Shown here piece after piece: positions 9,727-19,164 of a DNA stretch of 64,000 nt. Positions within the stretch are counted from its first letter, which is position 1, and each line of letters starts with the position of its first letter. Position numbers and translations under genes: made by a program. The DNA is from an uncultured Actinomycetes bacterium (lineage in GTDB: Bacteria > Actinomycetota > Acidimicrobiia > Acidimicrobiales > RAAP-2). The stretch spans positions 32,301 through 96,300 of the forward strand of contig CAIKBU010000081.1 of the NCBI GenBank assembly GCA_903825765.1. The letters run 5' to 3'. The notes under the pieces were generated by a model. That model was not told where the DNA came from. It did no database searches and saw only the letters and a program-made list of their open reading frames with translations.

Positions 9727-11366
9727 GGCACCGCTCCACGGATCTCTCTATTTAGCGACGCGTGCATCTCGACATTTTCGTGCCGCGGTGGCACTGAGGC
9801 AACGACGACGCTGAGACCCCCTCGCGCGAGCCCCGACGTCACCGCCGAGGTGAGCTGCGCAACCGTGGAAACCCGTTCGGCGTGGTGCCCGAAGGCGGCC
9901 GCAATCCGCACGAGGTCGTGATGACGGGCGGTGGCGAAGAGCTGTTCAAAGCGGTCAGTACTAAGCGCTGTGGCCTGGGGTAAGAAGTTGAAAATACCAC
10001 CACCGTCATTGTCAACGACAACCAGCACCGCGCAGCCCTCCACCCCATCGACCAGTGCGGACACGTCATGAAGGAAGGTCACGTCGCCAACCAAGCCCAC
10101 GGCCTTATCGCCCGCCGCGACACCGAGCACCGTGGAAACGACGCCGTCGATGCCATTGGCGCCGCGATTGGCGAAGACGGGAGCTACTCGAGATGGCGCC
10201 CACCATTCCACGTCGCGAACGGGCATCGAGGATCCGACCACGAGCGGAGTCGCGGTCGCGACCCCCAACTCCACTACCGTTCGTGCCACGGTGATTTCTG
10301 TGAGTTCATCACCGAGCGTGACGGCCAGGTGCTCGCCAACGAGTCGTGACGCCGTGGCCCACCGCTGCACAAAGTCACTCGCACCGCGCATCTGCGTCGC
10401 CCGACCATCGGGGAGGCCGGGGAGACGATCACCGATAATGCCGTCGGGGTCGGCCAAGAATCCGGCGCCGGTGAACCCAACAACTCGAGGTGCCCACTCG
10501 CGAAGGCGTTGGGCCAGAACCTTGGAGGCGGGAGCGCCCCCGAGTCGCACAACAACATCGGGGCGAAGTCCAGCCGCTACTTCGTCATCGCGCAACAGCG
10601 GATCGGCGTAGGGCAGTGTGTGAGGAACCGTCGCGTCGCCAATGATCGCCCACTGCAGGCCCCAGAGTTCTTGCACAACTGCGGCGGAGACGCCCGCTCC
10701 CACCACGCACAGCACCGACGCACCGTTGACTTCGAAGGCGGAGCGTAACGCCGGAATGACGGGTGCGAAAACCCAGGGGTCATTGTCCGATCGACCCTCG
10801 GGGAGCTCTTCGGCCTCACCAAGCAGCGGTTCGATGAAGGAAAGATTGGCGTGAACGGGTCCCGCGGGGCGGTCATCAAAGCCCCGCGCCGCTCGCCACA
10901 GCCGATTCGCAAACGGTCGCCACGTCGGCCGTGCGTCTTCCCTGGCCACGCCCGGCTCGGCGAAGTGGCGCACCATCGGCCCAAAGAGCGCCGTTTGCTC
11001 GATGGTCTGTGGTGCCCCGATGCCGCGAAGTTCTGGGGGGCGGTCCGCCGTCAGGATGAGCAACGGCACGCACGACAAATCGGCCTCCGCGACGGCCGCG
11101 TGTAGTTCGGCAGCGGCCGTGCCACTGGTAACGAGTACCGCCACCGGTCGACGAGTGCGTAGCGCTCGACCGAGCGCGAAGAACGCCGCCGACCGCTCAT
11201 CGATTCGAACGTGACAGTGGAGTTCCGACCGTGAGGCGAAGGCCAGTGCGAGGGGCGTCGAACGCGAACCGGGACAAAGTACGACGTCGAGGAGCCCCGC
11301 TCGAACCCATTCGTCCACAATCGTGGCGCAGAATGTCGCTTGCACGGTACTGACCGGTACGCTCAC
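9720..11366 (-). CDS. menD: 2-succinyl-5-enolpyruvyl-6-hydroxy-3-cyclohexene-1-carboxylate synthase
   Basis: VDEWVRAGLLDVVLCPGSRSTPLALAF, ERSAAFFALGRA, VTSGTAAAELHAAV, NRGANGIDG, DNDGGGIF. ORF opens at 11471; GTG 11366 (VSVPVSTVQATF) fits family N-termini better. Confidence 0.93.
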   Translation of the reverse strand: MSVPVSTVQATFCATIVDEWVRAGLLDVVLCPGSRSTPLALAFASRSELHCHVRIDERSAAFFALGRALRTRRPVAVLVTSGTAAAELHAAVAEADLSCVPLLILTADRPPELRGIGAPQTIEQTALFGPMVRHFAEPGVAREDARPTWRPFANRLWRAARGFDDRPAGPVHANLSFIEPLLGEAEELPEGRSDNDPWVFAPVIPALRSAFEVNGASVLCVVGAGVSAAVVQELWGLQWAIIGDATVPHTLPYADPLLRDDEVAAGLRPDVVVRLGGAPASKVLAQRLREWAPRVVGFTGAGFLADPDGIIGDRLPGLPDGRATQMRGASDFVQRWATASRLVGEHLAVTLGDELTEITVARTVVELGVATATPLVVGSSMPVRDVEWWAPSRVAPVFANRGANGIDGVVSTVLGVAAGDKAVGLVGDVTFLHDVSALVDGVEGCAVLVVVDNDGGGIFNFLPQATALSTDRFEQLFATARHHDLVRIAAAFGHHAERVSTVAQLTSAVTSGLARGGLSVVVASVPPRHENVEMHASLNREIRGAVPW

Positions 11367-11370
11367 GGGT

Positions 11371-12117
11371 ATGGCACTCCTGACTATGGACCAACGAGGT
11401 GACGGTCCAGGGTTGATGTGGCTCCACGGCTTTACGCAAACGCGCGCGACGGCCGAGCCATTCCTCTCCATTCTGGCAGGAAACCATCGACTTATGACCC
11501 CCGATCTCCCCGGTCACGGCGCGAGTGCGGGGGTGAACGCTTCACTCGATGCCACGGCCGATCTCGTGGCAACTCTGCGCTCGCGAGAACCCTCGGCCCT
11601 CGGGGGCTACTCGTTCGGTGGGCGCGTGGCACTCCACGTCGCCCTCGCTGACCCCACCAGTGTCTCGCACCTCGTCCTGGTGTCGACCTCGATGGGCATC
11701 GCCGACGCCGACGAACGTACGGCGAGGCAGCGCAGTGACGAAGCACTCGCGCACATGATTCGACAACACGGGGTCGAGGCATTTCTTGCCTATTGGCGTC
11801 AGCTTCCCCTGTTCGCCACCACGCCAAATGACGCCTGGGGTACACGAAGCGCCGACGGCGAAGGACTCGCCACCTCGCTCGAGCGAGCCGGTGTGGGGAC
11901 GCAGGACTACCTCGCCCCTCGTCTCGCCGCACTCACCATGCCGGTGCTCCTCGTCTACGGAACACTCGACCCGAAGTACGAAGCGGCAGCGAAGGCCATG
12001 GCGGCCCTCCTCCCCCGAGCCACGGTGGCCCCAATTGACGGTGCTGGCCACGCGGCGCACTTGGAACAACCCGCCGTGGTGGCGGAGATCATCCACCGCT
12101 TTCTCGCTACCGAGTAA
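11371..12117 (+). CDS. Alpha/beta hydrolase, MenH-like
   Basis: WLHGFTQTRATAEPF, PDLPGHGASAG, LGGYSFGGRVALHVA nucleophile elbow; sits in the men block. ORF opens at 11323; ATG 11371 preferred. Confidence 0.78.
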   Translation: MALLTMDQRGDGPGLMWLHGFTQTRATAEPFLSILAGNHRLMTPDLPGHGASAGVNASLDATADLVATLRSREPSALGGYSFGGRVALHVALADPTSVSHLVLVSTSMGIADADERTARQRSDEALAHMIRQHGVEAFLAYWRQLPLFATTPNDAWGTRSADGEGLATSLERAGVGTQDYLAPRLAALTMPVLLVYGTLDPKYEAAAKAMAALLPRATVAPIDGAGHAAHLEQPAVVAEIIHRFLATE

Positions 12118-12976
12118 CGAGGAACCACACAGTCGCGAAGCCACCCGTGACGAGTTGCGCGCGGGCTGAATACTTGAGCAGGATCAACAACTCACGACCG
12201 GTCTTGGGTGAAAAGGCGATCTGGAGAGCCGGGATGTACACGACGAGGGCGACCGCGCCTACCGCGGCGGCACCTCCGTAGAGGGCACCGAGCACGGTCG
12301 CAAGCACGCAAACGCCGTAGAGAACGGCTCCGTTTCGTCGCCCCACGCGGGCGGCCAGGGTGCGCTTGCCGGAGAGCCGGTCGCCGTCAATGTCACGAAG
12401 GTTGTTCGCCTCCAGCAGGGCACACGCCATCGCCCCCGCGACCAATCCCCACCACCACACGTGGACGGGCAGGTGATTGTGCTGAGCGAAGGCCGTGCCG
12501 ACCGTTGCCACGAACCCGAAGTAGACGAGCACGAACAACTCGCCCAGCCCCATGTAGCCGTACGGCTTCGGTCCACCGGTGTAGAGCCAGCCCGCCACAA
12601 TCGCCGTTGCCCCGATCAACAAAAACCACCACGTTGTCCGCGAGGCCAACGCCGCGCCGGCCACGCCCGCGAGGGCGTAGCAAAGAAAGGCCGCTTGCTT
12701 GACTTGAGTAGCCGGGACGAGGCGCGAGGCCGTCAGGCGAAAGGGACCCACCCGCTCTTCATCGGTGCCGCGCACGCCGTCGGAGTAGTCGTTGGCGTAG
12801 TTCGTGCCAATCTGCAAAAACAAGGCCACCAGCAGGCAGAGCAGGGTGTTGACCAGGTTTACGCCGTGTGCGGCGAAGGTGGCCCCGATGCCGACGGGTA
12901 CCGCGGCGGCGGGCAGCGTTCGAGGTCGCGCCGCTTGCCACCAGCGATCAATGGGACCCGGTGTCGTGGTACTCAT
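12107..12976 (-). CDS. menA: 1,4-dihydroxy-2-naphthoate polyprenyltransferase
   Basis: 289 aa; [60 protein letters not shown]. Confidence 0.93.
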   Translation of the reverse strand: MSTTTPGPIDRWWQAARPRTLPAAAVPVGIGATFAAHGVNLVNTLLCLLVALFLQIGTNYANDYSDGVRGTDEERVGPFRLTASRLVPATQVKQAAFLCYALAGVAGAALASRTTWWFLLIGATAIVAGWLYTGGPKPYGYMGLGELFVLVYFGFVATVGTAFAQHNHLPVHVWWWGLVAGAMACALLEANNLRDIDGDRLSGKRTLAARVGRRNGAVLYGVCVLATVLGALYGGAAAVGAVALVVYIPALQIAFSPKTGRELLILLKYSARAQLVTGGFATVWFLVTR

Positions 12977-13866
12977 GGTCGCTTCGGGAATCGTGAGAAG
13001 TCGGGGGCACGGTGTTCGACGAACGCGTTGCGTCCTTCTTGGCCCTCCTCAGACATGTAAAACAACATGGTGGCGTCACCCGCCAACTGCTGAATGCCCG
13101 CGAGACCGTCTTCGGCCGCATTGAAACCAGCTTTCAGCATGCGCAGGGCCAGAGGCGACAGTGTCAAAATTTGACGACACCAGGCGACCGTCTCACGTTC
13201 GAGATCGTCGAGGGGAACAACCGTGTTTACGAGGCCCCAGTCGAGTGCCTGTGCCGCGTCATACTGGCGACAGAGGAACCACACCTCTTTGGCGCGCTTG
13301 AGGCCAATCGTATTGGCCAACAGTGACGAGCCGTACCCGCCATCAAATGAGCCCACTCGCGGACCCGTTTGGCCAAAGCGAGCATTGTCCGCCGCGAGGG
13401 AGAGGTCGCACACCAAGTGCAAGATGTGACCGCCGCCAATCGCGTAGCCGGCAATTTGGGCAATAACTGGCTTCGGGAGTCGGCGAATCTGGACTTGTAA
13501 GTCCAGCACGTTAAGTCGCCCCACCCCCTGCTGGGCGACCTCGTCGTCTCCGATGTAGCCGTCGTCGCCACGAATCTTTTGGTCCCCACCCGAACAGAAT
13601 GCGTCGGGTCCGGCCCCGGTCAAGACAATCACGCCGACGCTCGTGTCATTACGCGCTCGTTCGAAGGCATTAATTAGCTCAAAGAGTGTCTGGGGGCGAA
13701 ACGCGTTGCGACGCTCCGGGCGGTTGATGGTGATGCGGGCAATGCCTTCGGCAACTTCGAAAATAATGTCGACGTACTCGTGGGCCACTCGCCACTCGGG
13801 TAGGGGCAGCGAGCGAAACTGGTCGACGGGGTCGACGGGGTCGCCAGAAATCACGGTAGTAGCCAT
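12973..13866 (-). CDS. menB: 1,4-dihydroxy-2-naphthoyl-CoA synthase
   Basis: 297 aa; crotonase fold; [71 protein letters not shown]. Confidence 0.95.
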   Translation of the reverse strand: MATTVISGDPVDPVDQFRSLPLPEWRVAHEYVDIIFEVAEGIARITINRPERRNAFRPQTLFELINAFERARNDTSVGVIVLTGAGPDAFCSGGDQKIRGDDGYIGDDEVAQQGVGRLNVLDLQVQIRRLPKPVIAQIAGYAIGGGHILHLVCDLSLAADNARFGQTGPRVGSFDGGYGSSLLANTIGLKRAKEVWFLCRQYDAAQALDWGLVNTVVPLDDLERETVAWCRQILTLSPLALRMLKAGFNAAEDGLAGIQQLAGDATMLFYMSEEGQEGRNAFVEHRAPDFSRFPKRP

Positions 13867-13922
13867 ACCCCCACGCTACCGGACGCCCTTCATTGGTACG
13901 GCGCTGCTCCTAGGCTACGGAG

Positions 13923-15017
13923 GTGCCCTCCCTCGTTGCTCTCGACTTCCCCCTCGGCCCCGCCCTCGTGGAGGAACTCACGGAGTGCGCCATGACGAGC
14001 CAAGCCTTTTGCCTGGTCGATCAGCGACTCTCTCCCCGCGCTCGTGAAGCGGCGCTCGTCGCGATGGGCGCGACGCACCTGCGCTCCCCCAGCGGTACGG
14101 TAACCCTCACAACGGGTCGCGAGGTCGAGGATGGTGACGCCCTCGTCATGCTGACGTCTGGCTCAAGCGGTACGCCCAAGGCAGCAATTCACACGTGGCA
14201 GTCGCTGATCGCCAGCGCCGCGATCACCCAAGCCACCCTGCGTAGTGACCGCGCGCCCGTTTGGATGGCGGGTCTCCCTCCCTCCCACATTGGCGGCCTC
14301 GCGGTGCTCCTGCGATGTGTACTCAATGACGCCGAACTCCGTTTCGGTGACGATCTGGCCATTGGTCCGTCCATGGGGGCAACACATATTTCCGTTGTAC
14401 GAACCCAGCTGACTCGCTTCGACCTGTCCGACTACGACGTCGTGTTGGTCGGTGGCGGCAAGCCACCGGGGTCGGTCGCACCCAATGTGCACGCCACGTG
14501 GGGTCTCACCGAAACCGGCTCCGGCATCGTCTACGACGGCGTGGCCCTCCCCGAGGTAGCGGTGCGCGTCATCAACGGCGAACTCTGCGTGCGCACGCCC
14601 ACGCTCTTTCGCGCGTACCGTGATGCGCAACGGCCGAGTGTGGAAGCTGACGGCGTCGCATGGTTTCCCACCGGCGACGGTGGTGACGTGCGCGATGGTC
14701 GCGTCTCGGTCCATGGTCGCATCAAATTCGTGATTACGACTGGCGGCGAAAAAGTGTGGCCCGACGACCTCGAACAGTTGTTTCTGAGCGTCGCCGGCGT
14801 ACGAGACGTGGCGGTCACCGGCGTCGACGACGACGAGTGGGGTCAGCGCATCATCGCTCTCGTGGTCGCTGACGAGCCACTCGACGAGGCGTTAAAGGGA
14901 ATTGCCCACGAGCACATTGGCCCGTGGGCTAAACCCAAAGAGATCCGCTACGTCGCGGCAATTCCCCGCACCGCCAACGGCAAAATCAAACGAGATGCGC
15001 TCGAGCATCTGCGCTAG
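13923..15017 (+). CDS. menE: AMP-forming acyl-CoA ligase, probably o-succinylbenzoate-CoA ligase
   Basis: 364 aa; LVMLTSGSSGTPKAAIHTW, WGLTETGSGI, WFPTGDGGDV, PRTANGKIKRDAL; men context. Confidence 0.83.
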   Translation: MPSLVALDFPLGPALVEELTECAMTSQAFCLVDQRLSPRAREAALVAMGATHLRSPSGTVTLTTGREVEDGDALVMLTSGSSGTPKAAIHTWQSLIASAAITQATLRSDRAPVWMAGLPPSHIGGLAVLLRCVLNDAELRFGDDLAIGPSMGATHISVVRTQLTRFDLSDYDVVLVGGGKPPGSVAPNVHATWGLTETGSGIVYDGVALPEVAVRVINGELCVRTPTLFRAYRDAQRPSVEADGVAWFPTGDGGDVRDGRVSVHGRIKFVITTGGEKVWPDDLEQLFLSVAGVRDVAVTGVDDDEWGQRIIALVVADEPLDEALKGIAHEHIGPWAKPKEIRYVAAIPRTANGKIKRDALEHLR

Positions 15018-15023
15018 TAGCAA

Positions 15024-15776
15024 CTATTTCGTGAGGCCAGTGATCGTACCGAGCAAACTTTCCACGGTGTACTGGTCAGTGGGGTCGTCACGAACAATCG
15101 AACCGAGACGAAGAACGACAATGCGGTCGCAGACCTCCAAAACGTGCGGCAAGGTGTGCGAGATGAACAACACGCATAGTCCCTGCTCCCGCGCTGCGCG
15201 GATGACGTTAAGCACCTCTTGTGATTGGCGAGCACCGAGGTGGTTCGTCGGTTCGTCAAGGATGATGACGTTCTTGGCCCACATGACTGCGCGACCAATA
15301 GCGACCGCCTGACGTTGGCCACCGGAAAGGTCTGACACGGTCTTTCGACCAGCGGGCACCGAGATGCCCACTTTGTCGAGTTCCTCAAGGGCCTGGCGCT
15401 CCATGCGGCGCTGGTCGAGAAAGCCAAGCTTGCCCAGTGGACCACTGCGCACGAGTTCACGACCCAAGAAGATGTTCGCGCCAATAGTGAGATGAGGAGC
15501 GAGCCCCGAGTCCTGATAGAGGGTTTCAATACCGGCCGCCATCGAGTCGTGTGGTGACTTCCAGTGGCGGGCCTCGCCATTGACCAGTAGGTCACCGCTA
15601 TCGGGAGCGTGCACACCGGAAATGACTTTGATCAGCGTTGACTTCCCTGCACCGTTGTCGCCAACGAGTCCAATCACTTCACCGGCGTGTGCCTTGAAGC
15701 TCACGTCCGTGAGGGCCTGCACCGAACCGTACGATTTTGAGATTGAACGAAGTTCAAGCAGTGGGGCGTTACTCAT
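15024..15776 (-). CDS. CUT2-type sugar ABC transporter, single-domain ATPase (FrcA-like)
   Basis: GDNGAGKSTLIK, LSGGQRQAVAIGRAVMW, VIILDEPTNHLG. ATG at 15776 overlaps the permease stop; ORF opens at 15911. Confidence 0.93.
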   Translation of the reverse strand: MSNAPLLELRSISKSYGSVQALTDVSFKAHAGEVIGLVGDNGAGKSTLIKVISGVHAPDSGDLLVNGEARHWKSPHDSMAAGIETLYQDSGLAPHLTIGANIFLGRELVRSGPLGKLGFLDQRRMERQALEELDKVGISVPAGRKTVSDLSGGQRQAVAIGRAVMWAKNVIILDEPTNHLGARQSQEVLNVIRAAREQGLCVLFISHTLPHVLEVCDRIVVLRLGSIVRDDPTDQYTVESLLGTITGLTK

Positions 15777-16795
15777 CGACGGCTCCTTGTGCCACGAAGT
15801 GCCTGCAGGGCGGCCGCGATGGCAATGATTGCTCCCACCACCACTTGATTCCACGTCGGCGGGACATTGATAAAGACGAGGCCATCGGTCACGATGGTCA
15901 AAATGGCACACCCGAGCAGGGCGCCAACCACACTGCCCATGCCTCCGGTCAGTGACACGCCACCGATAACCACGCAGGCGATCGCTTCGAGGTTGGCCGT
16001 CGCATCGGTCGTTGGCGAACCAGCGCCAATACGGATGAACCAGAACATACCAACGAGGCCCGAGAGTAGGCCCGAGAGCACGTAAATCGAGGCGATGTGA
16101 CGCTTGATATTGATGCCGGCGGCACGCGCGGCGAAGTCATTAGAGCCAATGGCGAAGGTGTAGCGCCCGTAGCGAGTGAAGTGCAGCACGATGCACATCA
16201 CGGTGGCGATTACCAGCACGATAAGCGAGAGCCACGTAAAGATCCACCACCCGGTGGAGCTCCAAATAATGGCGGATTGGATATTGCCAACGTCGCCGCC
16301 GCCCGAGACTACGAGTGCGTATCCCGCACCGGCGCTCAAGGTAATGAGCGTTGCGACGAAGGGCACCATATTGACGACAGTGATAAGAAAGGCGTTGATT
16401 GTCCCGACCACCAGACCAACGAGGGCGCAGATCAGCGTGCCGAGCAGAAGAAGTGGTACCTGACCCATGTGGCCCTGGTAGTGATTCATCACCTCGGCAC
16501 CGAGGACACCGGAGATGGCGACCGTTGAGCCAACGGAGAGATCGATACCGCCCGACACAATGACGTAGGTTTCGGCAATAGCGAGCAGCACGAGACCACT
16601 GAAGTCCACCACCAGGCTCGATATTTCACCGGTCCGGAAGAACCGTGCATTCTGCGATCCAAAATAGAAGAAGAGGGCAACGAAAACAACCAGCAAAATG
16701 GTGAGCTGGTTAGTCGCTAGGGAGCCCAGTGAGTTGCCCTTTTTTGTGGGGGGTGTGGCCTTGGCGGCTTCGACCGACGATGACTGTACTGACAC
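15773..16795 (-). CDS. CUT2-type sugar ABC transporter permease (RbsC/FrcC-like)
   Basis: 340 aa; SGGIDLSVGSTVAISG, AARAAGINI, GGVSLTGGMGSVVGALLGC. Confidence 0.93.
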   Translation of the reverse strand: MSVQSSSVEAAKATPPTKKGNSLGSLATNQLTILLVVFVALFFYFGSQNARFFRTGEISSLVVDFSGLVLLAIAETYVIVSGGIDLSVGSTVAISGVLGAEVMNHYQGHMGQVPLLLLGTLICALVGLVVGTINAFLITVVNMVPFVATLITLSAGAGYALVVSGGGDVGNIQSAIIWSSTGWWIFTWLSLIVLVIATVMCIVLHFTRYGRYTFAIGSNDFAARAAGINIKRHIASIYVLSGLLSGLVGMFWFIRIGAGSPTTDATANLEAIACVVIGGVSLTGGMGSVVGALLGCAILTIVTDGLVFINVPPTWNQVVVGAIIAIAAALQALRGTRSRR

Positions 16796-16843
16796 GAGAA
16801 ACTTCCTTCACTCACCCAACGGGGATGTCTTGCGGTAGAAAAA

Positions 16844-16886
16844 GACGGCCCTCGAGCGCCCCAAGGGGAGACGCTCGAGGGCCGTC
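16844..16886 (-). terminator. Rho-independent terminator or attenuator between binding-protein and permease genes
   Basis: 15-bp perfect inverted repeat GACGGCCCTCGAGCG/CGCTCGAGGGCCGTC (16844-16858 and 16872-16886) with CCCCAAGGGG in the loop; minus strand continues TTTTTCTACC. Confidence 0.85.
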
Positions 16887-16896
16887 CTCTAGACAA

Positions 16897-17928
16897 CTAC
16901 GCCGTAGCGTAGACCCACTTCGCGAGAGTCGCGGCACTGCTTGAGGGAGTCAAGACAGGGTTTGACAACTGCGTGAGGTGAGGAACGTGCTGCTTCATTG
17001 CGGCCATGTAGGCGTACTTCACGGCCAACATGCCTTCGGTCTCAGGCTGCTGGGAGATGATGCCGGCCAACGTGCCCGCCTTGAGGCTGGCTTCGTTGGT
17101 TGCGTAGGCGTCGTAGCCAATGACCTTGATGGATGCAACAGCACCCTTTGCGGCCACGGCAGCAGTTGCGCCTTCTGCGTCGGTACCGTCAACGGCGAAG
17201 ATGCCGACGAGGTTGTTCGCGGCAATGTCCTGCTCGAAACCGCTCTGGGCGGTAGCGGGACTGGACTGCGAGACCACTGCCTGAAGGAGCTTCATGTTGG
17301 AGAACTTCTTCTTGACTTCATCATTGAACCCCTTGACACGAGCGGCGTCGGTCGAGGTGGTCAGCGACGAGACACCAACGGCCACGGCGCACTTCGACGA
17401 CGAGGTGCACACGGTGCTGTAGTTGATGGCCTTCGCCAATGCGTCAGCAGCCGCCTGGCCACCCTGGTAGTTGTAGCCAGTGACCCACGCCGAGATGTTG
17501 CTCTGGTTCGCGTTACCCGAGTCCACGTTGACGACAGGAATGCCGGCATTGACGAACTGTGATGTGATGCCAGCGAGCGCCTTGGTGTCGGTCGGTGCGA
17601 TGACAATAGCGTTCGGCTTCTGCGAGTACAGCTGCTCCAGGATTGGAAGCTGCGTCGAGGGCGAGTACTGCGATGGGTTACCGGACCAGATCAGGTTGAC
17701 ACCCAACTTGGCGGCTTCGGCGTAGGCACCAACCGACATCGAGATGAAGAATGGGTCTGCTTCAGCACCAACGTTGAAGGCAATGGTCAGCTTGGGCTTC
17801 GCGGCCGACGCGGCAGTAGCGGAGCTACCGAGCGCAGCGAACATCGAAGCGGCCAGGGTTGATGCCGCAGCAGCCCCCTGGATGAAACGCATGGAACGTG
17901 ATTTCATTTGTTTTCCCCCCTTGTCCAT
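16897..17928 (-). CDS. Periplasmic sugar-binding protein of the CUT2 ABC transporter
   Basis: 343 aa; signal-peptide-like N-terminus (MKSRSMRFIQGAAAASTLAASMFAALGSSATA), type I SBP pattern AIVIAPTDTKALAGITSQFVNAGIPVVNVDS. ATG 17907 is an alternative start. Confidence 0.92.
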   Translation of the reverse strand: MDKGGKQMKSRSMRFIQGAAAASTLAASMFAALGSSATAASAAKPKLTIAFNVGAEADPFFISMSVGAYAEAAKLGVNLIWSGNPSQYSPSTQLPILEQLYSQKPNAIVIAPTDTKALAGITSQFVNAGIPVVNVDSGNANQSNISAWVTGYNYQGGQAAADALAKAINYSTVCTSSSKCAVAVGVSSLTTSTDAARVKGFNDEVKKKFSNMKLLQAVVSQSSPATAQSGFEQDIAANNLVGIFAVDGTDAEGATAAVAAKGAVASIKVIGYDAYATNEASLKAGTLAGIISQQPETEGMLAVKYAYMAAMKQHVPHLTQLSNPVLTPSSSAATLAKWVYATA

Positions 17929-17954
17929 CGATAGAGTCCATCTCTTCGATATCG

Positions 17955-17966
17955 GACAACGTTGTC
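17955..17966. promoter_or_regulatory. Putative LacI-family operator O1 (GACAACGTTGTC)
   Basis: Perfect 12-bp palindrome just downstream of a predicted -10, upstream of the binding-protein gene. Confidence 0.8.
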
Positions 17967-17969
17967 TTT

Positions 17970-17998
17970 ACAATAACGAACAGTCGGAGTGCTGTCAA
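17970..17998 (-). promoter_or_regulatory. Sigma-70-type promoter for the sugar-binding protein gene
   Basis: Minus strand TTGACA (17998-17993), 17-nt spacer, TATTGT (17975-17970). Confidence 0.75.
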
Positions 17999-18026
17999 AC
18001 ACTCACCGTGCAATTTTTTTGCGGCG

Positions 18027-19058
18027 CTACGAAACGGTAATTTCACCGGACCCACGCGAGCGTAGGTCGGTCGAAATAATCATCCGTTCAGCCGGTCCGC
18101 CTTCGCCGCGAATGCGTCGAAAGAGCAGTGATGCGGCCATCTGGCCAATCCGCAACGGATCTTGCGCCACCACGGTAACGCCAGGGCGCAAGAGGTCCGC
18201 GAGGAGAAAATCGTCGAAGCCGATGAGGGCGATGTCATTTTCTTTCCCCGCCGCCCGGAGCGCTCGCACGGCCGCGATCGTCAAAAGGTTCTGGCCCGTG
18301 AACAGTGCCGTTGGTGGGCGCTCGGTGGCCAGCATCTTCGTTACTGCCGCCTCGGCAGCTTCTTGCGAACGAAGGTTCTTCACCATGAGCGAGGACTCAC
18401 TCTCAAGACCCAACTCACTGAGGGCGTCGTGGAAACCGCGAAATCGCTCCTGTGCGGTGACAATCGTCGAAAGATCGCCCAGATAACCAATACGACGATG
18501 CCCGTGGCTGGCCAAGTGTTGTACGGCTTCTCGCGCTCCGGCGTAGGAGTCGGACATCACGCAGTCGGCTCGCAGTTGTACCGGGGGTCGGTCGACAAAG
18601 ACAATTGGTGTTCCCGCCTGCTGTTCAATTTCGAGGTAGGCGTGGTTCTGGCTGGCGGGGGCAATGATGATCCCGTCAACTCGATGGCGAATCATGGTGC
18701 CGACAAGTAGGGGCTCGCGGTCCGGGTCTTCATCGAAACTGCCCCCGAGGACGGTGAACCCTTCCTTCAATGCGCATTCTTCAATCGCGCGGTAGATAAC
18801 GGCCGAAAAGGGGTTCGACAGGTCTTCGAGAAGTACAGCAATCTGCGACGAACGGCGGTCGCTACGGCGAAGGGCGCTCGCACCAAAGTTATGTTGGTAC
18901 CGCAACTCGCTCACGGCCGCGAGTACTCGCTCGACCATATCCGCATTGACCGTTGACTCCTCATTGATCACTCGAGAGACGGTCTTGAGACTGACGCCCG
19001 CCAACGCCGCCACGTCCTTCATGGTGGCACGAGTTGATGTGGCTGGGGGCGTTGGCAT
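18027..19058 (-). CDS. LacI-family transcriptional regulator
   Basis: MKDVAALAGVSLKTVSRVINEESTVNADMVERVLAAVSELRYQHN HTH plus periplasmic-binding-like domain. ORF opens at 19286; ATG 19058 preferred. Confidence 0.93.
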   Translation of the reverse strand: MPTPPATSTRATMKDVAALAGVSLKTVSRVINEESTVNADMVERVLAAVSELRYQHNFGASALRRSDRRSSQIAVLLEDLSNPFSAVIYRAIEECALKEGFTVLGGSFDEDPDREPLLVGTMIRHRVDGIIIAPASQNHAYLEIEQQAGTPIVFVDRPPVQLRADCVMSDSYAGAREAVQHLASHGHRRIGYLGDLSTIVTAQERFRGFHDALSELGLESESSLMVKNLRSQEAAEAAVTKMLATERPPTALFTGQNLLTIAAVRALRAAGKENDIALIGFDDFLLADLLRPGVTVVAQDPLRIGQMAASLLFRRIRGEGGPAERMIISTDLRSRGSGEITVS

Positions 19059-19080
19059 ACGTTTCAATTCTGTCAGAGTT

Positions 19081-19121
19081 TTGTCACTTTTCAATGTAGA
19101 TGGGATAACGTTGTCTCGCAA
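19081..19121. promoter_or_regulatory. Overlapping divergent lacI/pfkB promoters sharing one operator O2 (GATAACGTTGTC, 19104-19115)
   Basis: Plus: TTGTCA (19081-19086), 17 nt, GATAAC (19104-19109). Minus: TTGCGA (19121-19116), 17 nt, TACATT (19098-19093). O2 differs from O1 by one base. Confidence 0.7.
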
Positions 19122-19164
19122 CTGCGGTGACGAAACTTTCGCACTCACTTCACAAGGAGCCCCC

